A stretch of 64,000 nt of DNA, taken from NCBI GenBank assembly GCA_030035585.1, contig CM057480.1, positions 5,945,001-6,009,000 of the forward strand, written 5' to 3'. The position numbers and the translations under genes are program-made. A model generated the notes under the pieces. The model worked only from the letters and a program-made list of their open reading frames with translations, was not told the origin of the DNA and did not search any database. Below, piece by piece: positions 63,984 through 64,000 of the stretch. The DNA comes from Dugong dugon. Lineage: Eukaryota; Chordata; Mammalia; Sirenia; Dugongidae. Every line of letters begins with the position of its first letter. Within the stretch, counting starts at the first letter, position 1.

Positions 63984-64000
63984 TGTCCGCCAGCAGCAGC
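63984..64000 (+). CDS. CLASP2: CLASP2 exon, cut by window end
   Basis: Acceptor 'tttgctttgtcttccag'. It completes Val357 (G|TG) and reads S-A-S-S-S to the last base. Human CLASP2, as remembered, reads V-S-A-G-S-S at this point. The exon continues outside the window. Confidence 0.93.

Larger units (their letters stand above)
1..64000 (+). other. CLASP2: CLASP2 gene body, partial (both ends outside window)
   Basis: CLASP2 is a cytoplasmic microtubule plus-end-tracking protein. It suppresses catastrophe and promotes rescue through TOG domains and is recruited by EB proteins, CLIPs and cortical or Golgi adaptors. Ten full internal exons, one partial exon and two alternative first exons are seen; every junction keeps one open frame and every intron is GT-AG. 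Counted from the beta start the window encodes 362 residues: N-terminus, linker, TOG2 and the start of the Ser-rich linker. The paralogue CLASP1 was considered. The linker (FKVPAPKTSGNP), the DDEES segment and the beta N-terminus fit CLASP2 as remembered, while CLASP1 has a different linker. Intron lengths run from 353 bp to 16.8 kb. The assignment rests on family knowledge, not on an alignment run here. Confidence 0.9.

Noticed and set aside
1..64000. CLASP1 instead of CLASP2
   Set aside because: The linker (FKVPAPKTSGNP), H-A-A-V-L-V and R-P-F-S-S-K segments, and the beta N-terminus, match CLASP2 as remembered; CLASP1 differs at each of these.

Overview
This window is mammalian nuclear DNA, almost certainly from an elephant or close relative (Proboscidea, Afrotheria). 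The evidence is about thirty copies of the tRNA-derived Afrotherian SINE (AfroSINE), whose 3' tails match the RTE-type LINE copies at 29283-29850 and 51947-52258. It also holds L1, MaLR-type LTR, MIR, MER5-type and Tigger-type repeats. There are no bacterial operons, no CRISPR array and no recognisable RNA gene.

The only gene recognised is CLASP2, on the + strand and incomplete at both ends. CLASP2 is a microtubule plus-end-tracking, catastrophe-suppressing protein. Ten complete internal coding exons (21070-21216, 38046-38125, 40321-40413, 43912-44057, 48951-49086, 52454-52524, 55658-55717, 57433-57510, 58117-58284, 62704-62759) and the start of another (63984-64000) join in one open frame. 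All use GT-AG introns. Together they encode the linker before TOG2, the whole TOG2 HEAT-repeat domain and the start of the Ser-rich region. The long (alpha) isoform's TOG1 exons must lie upstream of base 1.

Two short alternative first exons lie inside that intron. A gamma-type exon ends at 4627 (start ATG 4612 or 4618, giving M-A-M-G-D). A beta-type exon at 20683-20716 encodes M-R-R-L-I-C-K-R-I-C-D. Both end after the first base of a codon, so both splice in frame to 21070. The window therefore carries two internal promoters that make TOG1-less CLASP2. The beta first exon also adds a basic, cysteine-containing N-terminus of the kind that is palmitoylated. Each first exon has a long TG tract within about 0.6 kb.

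The rest is intron, with layered repeats. 1-20 kb: SINEs, a MaLR LTR and old L1. 28.9-35.4 kb: an RTE LINE, paired SINEs, and an L1 with an internal deletion but intact target-site duplications, inserted into an older L1. 36-37 kb: a hAT-like repeat, an LTR and half of a fold-back element. 44.7-47.9 kb: a sense L1 hit by a palindromic TA-flanked element and by an AfroSINE, the SINE itself hit by a solo LTR carrying a 73-bp minisatellite. 51-57 kb: RTE, MIR, a Tigger element with clear ends and an LTR with a 120-bp duplication. 60.8-61.1 kb: a GC-rich 39-bp minisatellite. Most L1 pieces, and all the LTRs, are antisense to CLASP2.
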